Shown one piece after another: positions 46,698 through 55,599 of a stretch of 64,000 bases of DNA. Within the stretch, counting starts at the first letter, position 1. Every line of letters begins with the position of its first letter. The notes beneath the pieces were generated by a model. The model was not told where the DNA came from and searched no databases. It saw only the letters and a list, made by a program, of their open reading frames with translations. A program made the translations under genes and the position numbers. Source of the DNA: Oscheius tipulae (taxonomy: Eukaryota; Nematoda; Chromadorea; Rhabditida; Rhabditidae); contig JASJZH010000005.1 of NCBI GenBank assembly GCA_037178975.1, forward strand, positions 3,844,001 through 3,908,000, in the 5' to 3' direction.

Positions 46698-46849
46698 AGT
46701 TTGTGGCTGTGTGTAGTGACAACTGATAAAATTTGGCAAAGGGCTCTTGTTAAGCGAGAAGCGAAAATCATTTCCGGATGACGAGAACATCCTACATCGG
46801 AATAATAAAAAAAAGTTTATTTCACTTTAATTTGTATCAATAAGTCAAC

Positions 46850-48009
46850 TCAGAAAGCTTGAACAGAATCTGAAACCTCAATTTTTCGTAAAAGAAAAAA
46901 GTTAATACCTCTCTGACAGATAAAGTTATCGTATGCGCATGTTCCTGCAGTTGTATATAGACTGCCCCAAGTTCCGAAATTCTGTGATCCGCCTGTGATT
47001 TTAAAATAGATTCCAGCCTTTGATGAAAGAGCTGAACCGTACCTTGAGATTATAAAAACGACTCACTCGGATCGAAGTTGTTATAACCGGATAGTGGAGT
47101 TCCATCTGACCAAAAACAGTCGGTATCTGTAATACAGTGCAGCCCGATACACGGTGCGGCATGACCAGATGTAAAATCAACTAGCCAGTTGTTTTGATCG
47201 TCACTAGTTATTTTGGCCAAGTGGCCCCGGTCAGCTTGGCAGATTGTTTCGGCGTTACTGGCATTAACATGCCAGCTAAAAAACATCTGAAAAAAAGGCT
47301 ATTCGTCTGTCCGTCGGTTCGTCTGTCCTACCTTATAGCACTTGCAATCAACAAAACTGAAAGTGTAGCCTGGAGTACATAGATTGTGTTCTACTAAATA
47401 GCTGGTCTGTTGATATAACCAATTTCATACAATAGCATTCAGGAGTAGATCCTGATGTAGTTGTGGTGGTTAGATACGGTGTAACAACAGCACAAACATA
47501 CGGATACTGTGTGCTACACAGATCTTGTCTAAGAGCTTGGTAAGTCTTTCACCGAATGCCCCACCTCCAGAGATTATCCTGTGTCTTCGAAGTGGCACAT
47601 TCAGACGAAGACGGAGTCACAGGCTGTCCAGCTACCCATCCAGTGAATCCAACTGAATCCTTGCTTGTCCATGTCCACTTGGTACTTTGGAGATTATTCA
47701 GGCCGATCCAGAACAATCCGCTTGAGCCAGAAGCCAGAGAAGAGACATAATTGTTCTCAAATTGATTCTGAATCGAGACCAGATGCCCTCCAAGCGAAAA
47801 ACAGTTCTCCTCGGCTGTTATGAAGTCTGTGGGTGTGTTCACAAACTTGTAGCACCTAAAGGGACTCTCCTCACGCTGGGAAAAAACGCCTACTTATTCC
47901 AGCTGCTCTGGTATTGAAAGCCAGAGGGACAGGAGGCAAGAGATGCTGTAGGTATAGCTATGCAAAGGCTGATGTTTATTAGAAATAAAAACAAGAAAAC
48001 AGCCAACAT
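46850..48009 (-). CDS. secreted protein with two C-type lectin domains
   Basis: Start MLAVFLFLFLINISLCIAIP (signal peptide) at 48009. CTLD1 runs CPSGFQYQSSWNK, CYKFVNTPTDFITAEENC, LGGHLVSIQNQFENNYVSSL, FWIGLNNL, WTWTSKDSVGFTGW, and closes QDLCSTQYPYVCAVV. A Thr-rich linker (LTTTTTSGSTPE) leads to CTLD2: PGYTFSFVDCKCYK, ICQADRGHLAKITSDDQNNW, CFWSDGTPLSGYNNFDPSE, CAYDNFICQR, end DSVQAF. The WIGL-like core, GHL and paired cysteines are typical. The EPN/QPD calcium-sugar motifs are not obvious: CTLD1 has GQPVTPSS at that place, so calcium-dependent sugar binding is doubtful. Six or so introns of 24-90 nt. AATAAA is at about 46816 on the minus strand. An extracellular recognition role is inferred. 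Confidence 0.85.
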
Positions 48010-48263
48010 GTTTGGTCGACTTTGTGGAGCTGCAACTGATAAAATTCATCTAAAAGGTTATGGTAATGGCTCATTGGGACATTTGATAGGCTATAACGGG
48101 GCAAAACTTCCTCTGAGAACAAACATGGACTTTATGGTTTTCTGGGAAAATGAAAAAAGGAAAGAATGCTGGTGATATTAATATCAGTCTATATATAGAT
48201 GCAAGAACATGCGCATACGATAACTTTATCTGTCGAGAAAACCCATTATCTTCAGGTTCAGCT

Positions 48264-48500
48264 AGAATAATTACGTCACCTTTTTGTCTTCTGAAACTGC
48301 ATGCTGAAAAAAAGTGCTTCATTGCTCAATATGGGTGATCACGTCTCCTGGATCAAAGTTTAACTCATATCTTTATCGTCTGCCTAATAATCATATAGTG
48401 CTACGGTCGTTATTCTATTGTCAACAGATGATCTAGAGGCATTACGGTGTGGAGGAGGCGGAGGCGCTTTAAGCTCCTGTAACAGGAGTTTTTATCTTTT
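48264..48500 (-). repeat. right arm of a 237-bp inverted duplication
   Basis: Reverse-complement partner of 45421-45658. Just outside it, 48186-48250 on the plus strand encodes a CTLD end (CAYDNFICRE) that mirrors the last CTLD2 exon at about 46900-46965, so the inverted homology continues, more diverged, beyond the arm. Confidence 0.9.
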
Positions 48501-48691
48501 CAATCAGAAACCTGTAAAAAATATTTCCTCATCTATTATCAGCTGTTCATCTGAGACAGTTGTAGTAACTGGTTTTGGGCGACAGAGCAAGCCTCTCCTT
48601 TCCAACTGGGACTTGAGTTTTAACCTCGAGAAAGAAAGAGAATCGACCATAAAGGTTTTATTCTTAACAAAAAACTGAACATAATTGTACG

Positions 48692-49030
48692 TTAAAGTTC
48701 AAAGAAATCGCGTTCAAAAAGAAAGACACAAGCCATGAGATGTTTGGGGAAGGCGTCGACGGTGGCACGCAGGTAGGCATCATCGAGCTCACTCCAGGCC
48801 TTTTCCAGGGATTTCTTCAGCGAATCGATGTCCAGATGAGGTTTGGAGCATGCCTTGGACTCGAGAATGCTCCAGATTGAGTAGTCCATAGGAGTGAGGT
48901 CAGGGAATGACAGGTGGCAATTGATTGGAAGTGACGAAGTCCGGGAAGTTCTGCTGGCACCAGTTGTGGACGGCGTTGTGCTTGTGGGAGGGCGCCCCAT
49001 CTTGTTGGAAGCATCAATGTCTTTTCATGA
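48692..49030 (-). mobile_element. Tc1/mariner-type transposase C-terminal relic
   Basis: Minus strand: CFQQDGAPSHKHNAVHNW (the second catalytic-Asp block QDGAPxH), then after a frameshift PDLTPMDYSIWSILESK (the third acidic block, Asp type) and AWSELDDAYLRATVDAFPKH. One frameshift and a missing N-terminal half make it inactive. It belongs to a different lineage from the 42-kb mariner pieces. Confidence 0.8.
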
Positions 49031-49344
49031 AGTGTTTCTTGGCCCAGGGCAAAAGATGAGTCCTCAGCATATCGAGATAATTGTTTTCATTAACTTTGAT
49101 TCCCTACATTTATTTTGTGCGCACAATGAGTTTGCGTGTCAAGTTGAGTCAGTACGGCATATTGCTTCTATGGGGTTAGCTCGACGGGAGGAAAACAACT
49201 CTTCTATGAGAGTCAGATTTGGGTCCGGACTTGGAACAGATGCTGAGAGGGAAAGACTACTCTGTAAGGAATCTAATCAATAAGGAAGGAATCCATTAGA
49301 CACGAGAATACAACATTGCGATTTGAAGATTTATTACAAAGTAT

Positions 49345-49680
49345 CTACAACCAGATTGGAGTTCCAGTCTGTCCGAATCCGTTGTTGTCGAAACCGTTTC
49401 CGACGCCAGGGTTCACTCCAGGCACGAAGAATTCTCCATTGTTCTGTCCGAACTGTCCCTGAGGGGGAAGCGGATAGTTTCCGCTGCCCTGTCCCTGTCT
49501 TCTTCCATTTCCGAACTCTCCTCCTTGGACGCCGTCTCTGTCATTATCGTGACTGTCGTTACTGTCCTAAATAGATTTTGCTGATTTATTCAGAAAAATA
49601 CTCACGCTGCCAGTACTATGACGATCACAGAGAGCTGAGGCGATGAGTCCGAGCAGAAGAATAGAGATGAACTTGTTCAT
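49345..49680 (-). CDS. glycine/asparagine-rich small secreted peptide
   Basis: Exon 1 gives the signal peptide MNKFISILLLGLIASALC and RHSTGS. After a 40-nt intron (acceptor at about 49567) exon 2 reads DSNDSHDNDRDGVQGGEFG, then NYPLPPQGQFGQNNGEFFVP and NPGVGNGFDNNGFGQTGTPI and ends WL. No cysteines and no known domain; composition (Gly, Asn, Gln, Pro) resembles low-complexity matrix or antimicrobial-type secreted peptides. TATAAAAG lies 36 bp before the ATG and AATAAA at about 49330. A pseudogene copy sits at 32.9-33.2 kb. Mature length is only about 85 residues. Confidence 0.7.
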
Positions 49681-49715
49681 AATTGTTTGGTTGACATCTT
49701 CGGTTTCAAACCGTC

Positions 49716-49723
49716 CTTTTATA
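49716..49723 (-). promoter_or_regulatory. TATA box of the glycine-rich peptide gene
   Basis: GGCGTATAAAAGGACGG on the minus strand, 36 bp before the ATG, so the leader must be very short. Same layout as the acidic peptide gene at 29.6 kb. Confidence 0.55.
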
Positions 49724-50058
49724 CGCCAAAAAAGTGTTGTTCTGAGTGGATCAAACTTGGGTTTATGCAGATTTATTGGACTCGATGTCGAGTCTTTGTG
49801 ACACCACAAATGTTTGCTATTGGAGAGGGTACAGTTTATGGAAAGTAACTTGTACCAAAAAGTTTCTGTTCAGGATGTTTTAACAAAAACTACCAACACT
49901 TTATGGATTTGGTACGGTCACGGAGTCCTCCCCATCCGAGTAACCCCAAATATGCGTACCCGTAGTTTGTGACTGTGAGTCAGCGTAAACACCCCGCTTT
50001 GTTTATGTCTGTACACTTTATTTTGGAAACTGTCTGGAAATGAAAAGATCGAAAGAGC

Positions 50059-50283
50059 CTAGTAGGAGGGAACGTTGTCGAAGCCGGGTCTCTTGAACAT
50101 ACGCTCCGCGTTGTTGCCCTTCGGGTTGTCTACCGGACTGAAAATGCTATGTTTTCGAATGAGAAGGTAAATTACTTGACAGTGGGCATTTGTCTTTGAG
50201 CTAGCTCGGCTACGGAATGATAGGAGACGGAACCACGGAGAGGAGCAGGCATCATTGTCTCTTCCATTGCGTCCGGGATGAAG
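50059..50283 (-). CDS. small C-terminal exons, unknown protein
   Basis: Two exons join in phase across a 39-nt intron (50176/50137): FIPDAMEETMMPAPLRGS then HSVAELAQRQMPTVNPVDNP, ending RMFKRPGFDNVPSY. AATAAA lies just after (about 50013). The first exon may begin with the ATG in DAMEE or be an internal exon of the membrane-protein gene upstream, since its start (EKFRPFIPDAMEE) resembles that gene's last exon (EKFVPSPMEEENLVAPKR). No domain recognised. Confidence 0.4.
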   Translation of the reverse strand, partial: LHPGRNGRDNDACSSPWFRLLSFRSRASSKTNAHCQVIYLLIRKHSIFSPVDNPKGNNAERMFKRPGFDNVPSY

Positions 50284-50339
50284 GGTCTGAACTTTTCTTC
50301 AAAAGAACCAAAGGTAAGGACAAAAACAATTTTTTAGTA

Positions 50340-50430
50340 CCTCGGAAACAGGCAAACCTGGGGGATCGAACCCGAGGGCAATCGGACGCGCTGTACAGCG
50401 AAGGTCGCGCCGGCTTTTGTCAGATATGTG
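50340..50430 (-). repeat. tRNA-like element with strong B box
   Basis: Minus strand: a perfect B box GGTTCGATCCC follows GCGCGACCTTCGCTGTACAG, a poor A box. It lies between the two small exon groups above and may be part of an intron. Probably a tRNA-derived repeat. Confidence 0.4.
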
Positions 50431-50608
50431 AGCAAGAGCCCAGCTACTAAAATTCACTCCAAATTGAAGAGATTCAGTACACAGATGCAGTACGAACAGG
50501 TTTATTTTCTTAAAGGACTGTACAATTTGGCGCTCCTACTGAAAGTGTGTAACTGAATCTCATAAAACTGGCAGTGAATTTTGTGCTGGTTTCGTTCAAA
50601 AAGAGTCT

Positions 50609-52140
50609 CTATTCGACTGGATTATATGAGGCAATCTGTTCGGTTTGTGACCTGTAGAAGGCCATCTGGGCTCGTTGAGGACTCAGAGGAGCTGCTTCCA
50701 TGTGCTCTGGATGCTCGACACGACTGATCTCGTCTTCATTGCGCTGGATGATCTGAAGACGTTTCGGCGCTACCAGATTTTCCTCCTCCATCGGAGAAGG
50801 CACGAACTTTTCTGCAAGAAGGCGAGAAGTAAAGGAAAGTTTCATCATGCGATAAAGTTATATTCACAGGGCAGTGAGAAAAAGACAAGATCAGAAAGAG
50901 TATTAGAGGGTTCAGAGCATTTCTCTGCTGTCCGTGGAGGCCGGTCTCTCGTAGGTAATCTCCTGTTTGAAGCTCTCCTCGACAGTTTCATGCACTCCGT
51001 GTCGAACAATACTGCCTCCGTCGCTAGAGACTGACACCCGTCGATCGTCGTACAGTCCATATCGAGCACGGGGATCTGACTCAGAGTTAGACACTCTCGG
51101 AACAGTTAGACCTACCATAACGGGTCATATCCCTCACATCTCGGACTGCATCTCGAGCAGCGTCTCTCGTGGCATAGCGGTCCCGCGATCCTCCACTGTG
51201 TGAGTAAGTTCTGTTACCGTAACCTCCGTACAGGTTATCGGGAGTACTGTAAGGATCCTGTTCGAGGTAGCGCTGCAGCTGACGAGCATCGCGATTGGCA
51301 CCATCACGCGAGTTCTGATCAGAGACAAGAGTCGTGTATTTGGTATCGGAAAAGTCTAAAAGGGGGATGTTAAAGATAGGAAGTCATGCGTAGAGGAGGA
51401 AATCACTGCAAACTCATGGGAACTTACCCTTCTTCGGTTTGGGCTTTCTCCTCTTGGCACAGAGATATGCCAAGGTTCCGAGAATACAGGCCAGGAGCAT
51501 GAGGGAGAGAATCACAAACAGAATAATCAGCCTGGAGGTACTGTTGGAAATGAATGGGAGAATCTTACCAGAGAGGAATGACGGCGTCTTCTGGAGTGCA
51601 GCATGTTCGGCCACAGCATTCGACACCGACGTCGCATCTGAAAGAGCTCATTTGGAGAGAATCTTTTAGTGTGATACACTCTGAACATTTCTTTGGTGTG
51701 GTACACTCTGATCAATTGTATTCTTGATAACCTATGTCCGCATTTGCTCTCTGTAGTGATTGAACTTCGAGATTGACCTGTGATCGAACTTCTGGACAGG
51801 ACTGATCATTCCGTTTTTGCAGTGTCACAGATAGTAAAGCGATTTTGTGTTCAATTGCCATTTTCTTTCTTTGCCCTTCTTGAAAACGATCAGTCGACTA
51901 GTCCGAGCTCAGTGATTTGCTGTCTAGCTGTTTTTCTCGACCTTTTCTCTTGATATTACGTTTACAATGTTGTCTGAATTACCTGAATTCGTAGCGTTCA
52001 TTCCGACCCTCGACTCCTCCTTCCTCAAAGACACATTCTCTGAAAGCCTTCTCGTAGCCTTGGTAGAGAATACCAGAGCTCTTTCCCTGAATTTGGATCT
52101 CCTTCGGGTCCGTTAGCACCATACCCTGCAAATGACCAAA
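50609..52140 (-). CDS. single-pass membrane protein with short CC-motif ectodomain
   Basis: Readable exons: GYEKAFRECVFEEGGVEG at about 52090-51985; CDVGVECCGRTCCTPEDAVI at about 51640-51569; then, across a 28-nt intron, a transmembrane helix LIILFVILSLMLLACILGTL and a basic stop-transfer (CAKRRKPKPKKGK); then polar cytoplasmic exons (DGANRDARQLQRYLEQDPYS, DNLYGGYGNRTYS, RDAARDAVRDVRDMTRYG) and a last exon EKFVPSPMEEENLVAPKR ending IASYNPVE. The CxxxxCCxxxCC ectodomain next to a TM is reminiscent of the Shisa/WBP1/VOPP1/CYYR group of adaptor-like membrane proteins, but I am not certain of membership. The signal-peptide exon was not found, and the junction between the 51.0-kb exon and the last exon is unresolved. 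Confidence 0.55.
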
Positions 52141-52149
52141 CTTGTTGTA

Positions 52150-53930
52150 AAAAAGAAGAAGGTTCTCGGAGACAAAAAGCCGCGCGACAACGAGAAATGG
52201 GTTAAAAGAGATCCGAAGAGGAGTTAGTAGACCGTGTGTAAATTGCCTTGATCGATCTTCAGAAGGGGAAAAAAGAGAGGACAGGGTGTGGTCCAGCAGC
52301 GACCCCGAGAGACAACCGGGCGTGGCTCCCTTTAACTGATAGCCTCTATATGATTTGTATTTATTGCGGTACGCCAATACATACTGGGCTGTCTAATTAC
52401 TCACACTCTTTCGGCTACTATAAGTCGAGTTTGAATACAAACAGGGAGAATTGGGTGATTTCTGATGACCAACGAAGGTCTCAATTACTCTGCTAGGAAA
52501 GACCGAAAATAGGAAATAGAAAGAGAAGGTTGTTGTTGAGAGAAAGCAACGGTCGGACCGGAAACAAGAGGATGATTGTAACAATAAGAAGAGAGTCTTT
52601 CAGCTGAGACTAAGGGCTGGGCACGTGAAACCTAACACGCCCACTGTAAACAGCCTCTTACTATAATTTTTATTAGGTTTCCAATTTGAACTTTGAATCA
52701 ACACTGGACAGCAAGTATAGGTAAGGAACAGGCGTCGTCTAGTGACAGACTCAAAGGACCTAAACCCTATTCAAAACCGTATGAATCATGAAAACAAATT
52801 GCGCGAAATGGGAAATACCAATGCGGTAAAGGAAGCGGTAATCTGGCAGCCAAATAGGGGGAGGCTGGGAGGCCACACCCAGGAAAAACCTGTCGTATTG
52901 GTCTTAAGAACTGAGTGGACCATATTTTCGGGGTCTTGGGTAGAGATTGGAGAGTTTTACTGGGCTCGGAAAAAGTGTCAGGAGCTGGAATTTGAACAAT
53001 TGGCTGTAATTGGCTTAGATACCTAAGAGCTTCGCAAACATGACACATAGGGATTTTACGGAAAAAAATAAGCAAGTGTTATAGAAACTCCCAGTGTAAG
53101 GAAGGTACAATAACAATGCTTTCTCCGATGAAACAGTAAAAGTGAATTCGCAGCTATTCACTTCTCTATAGACAAACTGTACAGCATCTCGAAAGGAAAT
53201 GTTTCGACGACAACAAACAGTAAAAAAAGAGACAGTGAATAAGGGCGGAACAGTCTTTGGAAAAAGGACCGTCTCCTTAGGAATCAAGAAAATCGATGAG
53301 GAAAGGCTTGAAAATGCTCTGGAGGAGTACAAATAAAGTTGCACTCTCACCCCCGCAGAGAAGGGAAAACTAAAGTGGCTGTGCGGCGCGCGCTGCCAGC
53401 TTAGAGCATGTGCAACATAAGATCAAGAAAAGCAATCGTCTTGTTTACAAAAATGATAGGAGACGGTACGAAGATGAAATGTTTTGTGTTGCGCGAGCGA
53501 GGAGAATGGCGGTCGGTGCCGTGAACCGTTGAACCGGTTCAAATAGACATTTAGATTGATTAGGAACAGGAACAGCAGAAAGCTTTTACACGAGAGAGAG
53601 GGAAACATTGAAAAGGAGGGAAGAATTATTAGACTGCCGACTGGCGGCAGCAGAGAGTTTGCTGTTTGCCGAAGGAGCATGAGAGACTGCGCAACCGGAG
53701 GCAGAGAATGTGCCCGAGAAACAGTGAAACAACTCTTCATTAACTATCAGACAGTGAGAGAAAAGCTATATTTTGGACCCGGAATTGTACAAGAAAAGAG
53801 AGGCACCGTACAATAAGAACATGAGCGCTAATCCGCGCAATACCCGCGAGACAATGAACGGTCATTAAAGAGAGGACTGGGGAGAAGAAGATCAGGGCTT
53901 GAAAGTGAATGGGAGATAGTGAGAAGAGAG
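52150..53930. other. no confident gene; one short plus-strand frame
   Basis: Mostly purine-rich plus strand without family motifs. A short frame at 53199-53336 (MFRRQQTVKKETVNKGGTVF ... RLENALEEYK) ends in TAA overlapping AATAAA and could be the last exon of a small plus-strand gene. Its upstream exons are not evident, so I give it little weight. Confidence 0.25.
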
Positions 53931-53933
53931 TGA

Positions 53934-54908
53934 CTAGTCCTTCCAGAAGTAGGCTACGGCTGCGGCGAAGAAGGTTGTCATCGAGGAGTACCACGACGAA
54001 GCTCCGTTGCATCTGAAAATTTTATTGTTTACGGGAGAACATGTCTTTCGAAGTTTGGAGAGTTCAGTTCGGTAACAGGACGATACTTTCCACTCGCCTA
54101 CCAGGAACTTCAAGTTTCCAATAGCCACTCGGTACTTTGATAATACAGAGGACTCCTTTTTAAGTTGAAGTATTAGTGTAACTGTATACTCTAATTGTCT
54201 CTCCAAAAAAAAGTTTCGTATATTGTTACAGTAATTAAATGTTAGAAAGTACCAACTTCGTCGAAATAAGGTACCATGTTCCAGCTTAGCGATATCTTGC
54301 AAAGTTACAGTCGTGGGTTTTTCTAATCGCTCACTAGACTGGAACAGACTTCCGAAAACTGTGGCGTACTGACAGACTTGTGATATATTTGGTACTCCCA
54401 CTGTTCGAATATCTACGGGAAGTTTGGGCAGGGTGTTCAAGAGGATTACTTCAAGAATATTGTGAGACAATCTTGTTTGGAACGAGCACCTTGCGAACCC
54501 CCCAAATCCAGAAAAAGGACTGTACTCACCTGTCACTCTGGCAGATACAGAAGTTCTCGGTGTAGGGTGTCCCTCCAGGAAATGTGGCTGGTCTTGATGT
54601 ACATTGTCCCACCTGAATAGGACTTTTAGTCAGAACAATCTATTGTTTACCTTTGACAGTTCGTCCTTTCTCATCAGACAGCCTCTCTTGACAATATTCT
54701 GATCAGCATCCTCGGAAATAAACTCAGTCTTGTAGCAGTACAATCCCCGACAAGTTTCTCCACAATTTGTATTGTTGGCTGTGCATTTGAAGCATTCCAC
54801 CAGTCCTAAAATATCTATTTTCCAATGACAAGAATTCTCACCTGATAGCTGTGCCTCAACTCTCAGTGCTAGAAAGAAGCAGAAGAAGAGAATGAGTACT
54901 GTCCGCAT
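53934..54908 (-). CDS. Ly6/uPAR-type GPI-anchored protein
   Basis: Four exons: signal peptide MRTVLILFFCFFLALRVEAQ; VECFKCTANNTNCGETCRGL and YCYKTEFI, NIVKRGCLM; GQCTSRPATFPGGTPYTENF with CICQSDR; and CNGASSWYSSMTTFFAAAVA then YFWKD. The C-x-C start, the CICxxDxCNG end and a hydrophobic C-terminus without a cytoplasmic tail are the signature of a three-finger (Ly6/activin-receptor-like) domain carried by a GPI anchor. It should be displayed on the outer cell surface. The start is preceded by a perfect acceptor (TTTTTTTTCAG, then AAAAC and the ATG). The last intron is about 520 nt, long for this window. PIGF, needed for GPI anchor completion, is encoded at 61 kb. Ligand unknown. Confidence 0.8.
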
Positions 54909-55197
54909 GTTTTCTGAAAAAAAATAATAGTCCCAAACTGGACAGAGAGGAAAGAAAAAGAGACTGAGAAATTGGTACATGTGGACATTTGAATCAATGG
55001 GCAAATATTGTGGAAGAAGAGAGGGCATCCGATGGGTGACAGGCGGGTTATGACTCACATACAAACATAAGCGGTGGCGGACGAGTGTCGCTCAAATCCG
55101 GAAACTAATAGCATTGTCACACTACTTTTTTATTCAGATTTGGTGGCAGAGGAGGTTGAGAGATAAAGCCATTTGGTACTAGGTGATTTTATAGCAG

Positions 55198-55573
55198 TCA
55201 GCTGGATGACTGACAAGAGAAGTGAGAGCTCAGATCGGGCGGATTTGAATAGTAGTTGGCACATAAGCAATTAACAGTCTGGTAGTCTGTGACAGCATAG
55301 ATAATTTTAGAAGCTGATTCTTTAGTACATGGAGAGCAAAGCCTCTGTGCTTCCTCTCCAAGAGTAGTTAGACAATGACCGAACTTGACAGACTGAAACC
55401 TTTGAGGACCTGCTGACTATTGTGAAGCTAAGGATGAAATGAAGTAGGGACTGGTAGCAATCTTTGAGAGTCAGCGAGAGAAAAGTGAGAAAAAGAGGTG
55501 GGAGTAGTTTTAGCATGACAATTAACCCTACTTCCAAGGAAAAGAGGATCACGAAAGTGAAAAGGTAGAGCAT
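55198..55573 (-). CDS. small cysteine-rich secreted protein
   Basis: Exon 1 encodes the signal sequence MLYLFTFVILFSLE. A phase-0 intron (donor GTAGGG at about 55530, acceptor GTTTCAG at about 55404) leads to SVKFGHCLTTLGEEAQRLCS, PCTKESASKIIYAVTDYQTV, NCLCANYYSNPPDLSSHFSC, QSSS. The mature chain of about 63 residues has six cysteines (C, C-SPC, C-L-C, C). No family recognised. An acceptor-like CTCTGTAG lies 14 bp before the ATG, as in many genes here. The frame and the intron phase agree, but the protein is short, so chance is not fully excluded. Confidence 0.5.
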
Positions 55574-55599
55574 CAGGGATTTTTCCTACAGAGGACAAA

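Noticed and set aside
53556-53816. 86-codon plus-strand basic frame beside the Ly6 gene
   Set aside because: Purine-rich low-complexity frame without signal peptide, splice support or family resemblance.
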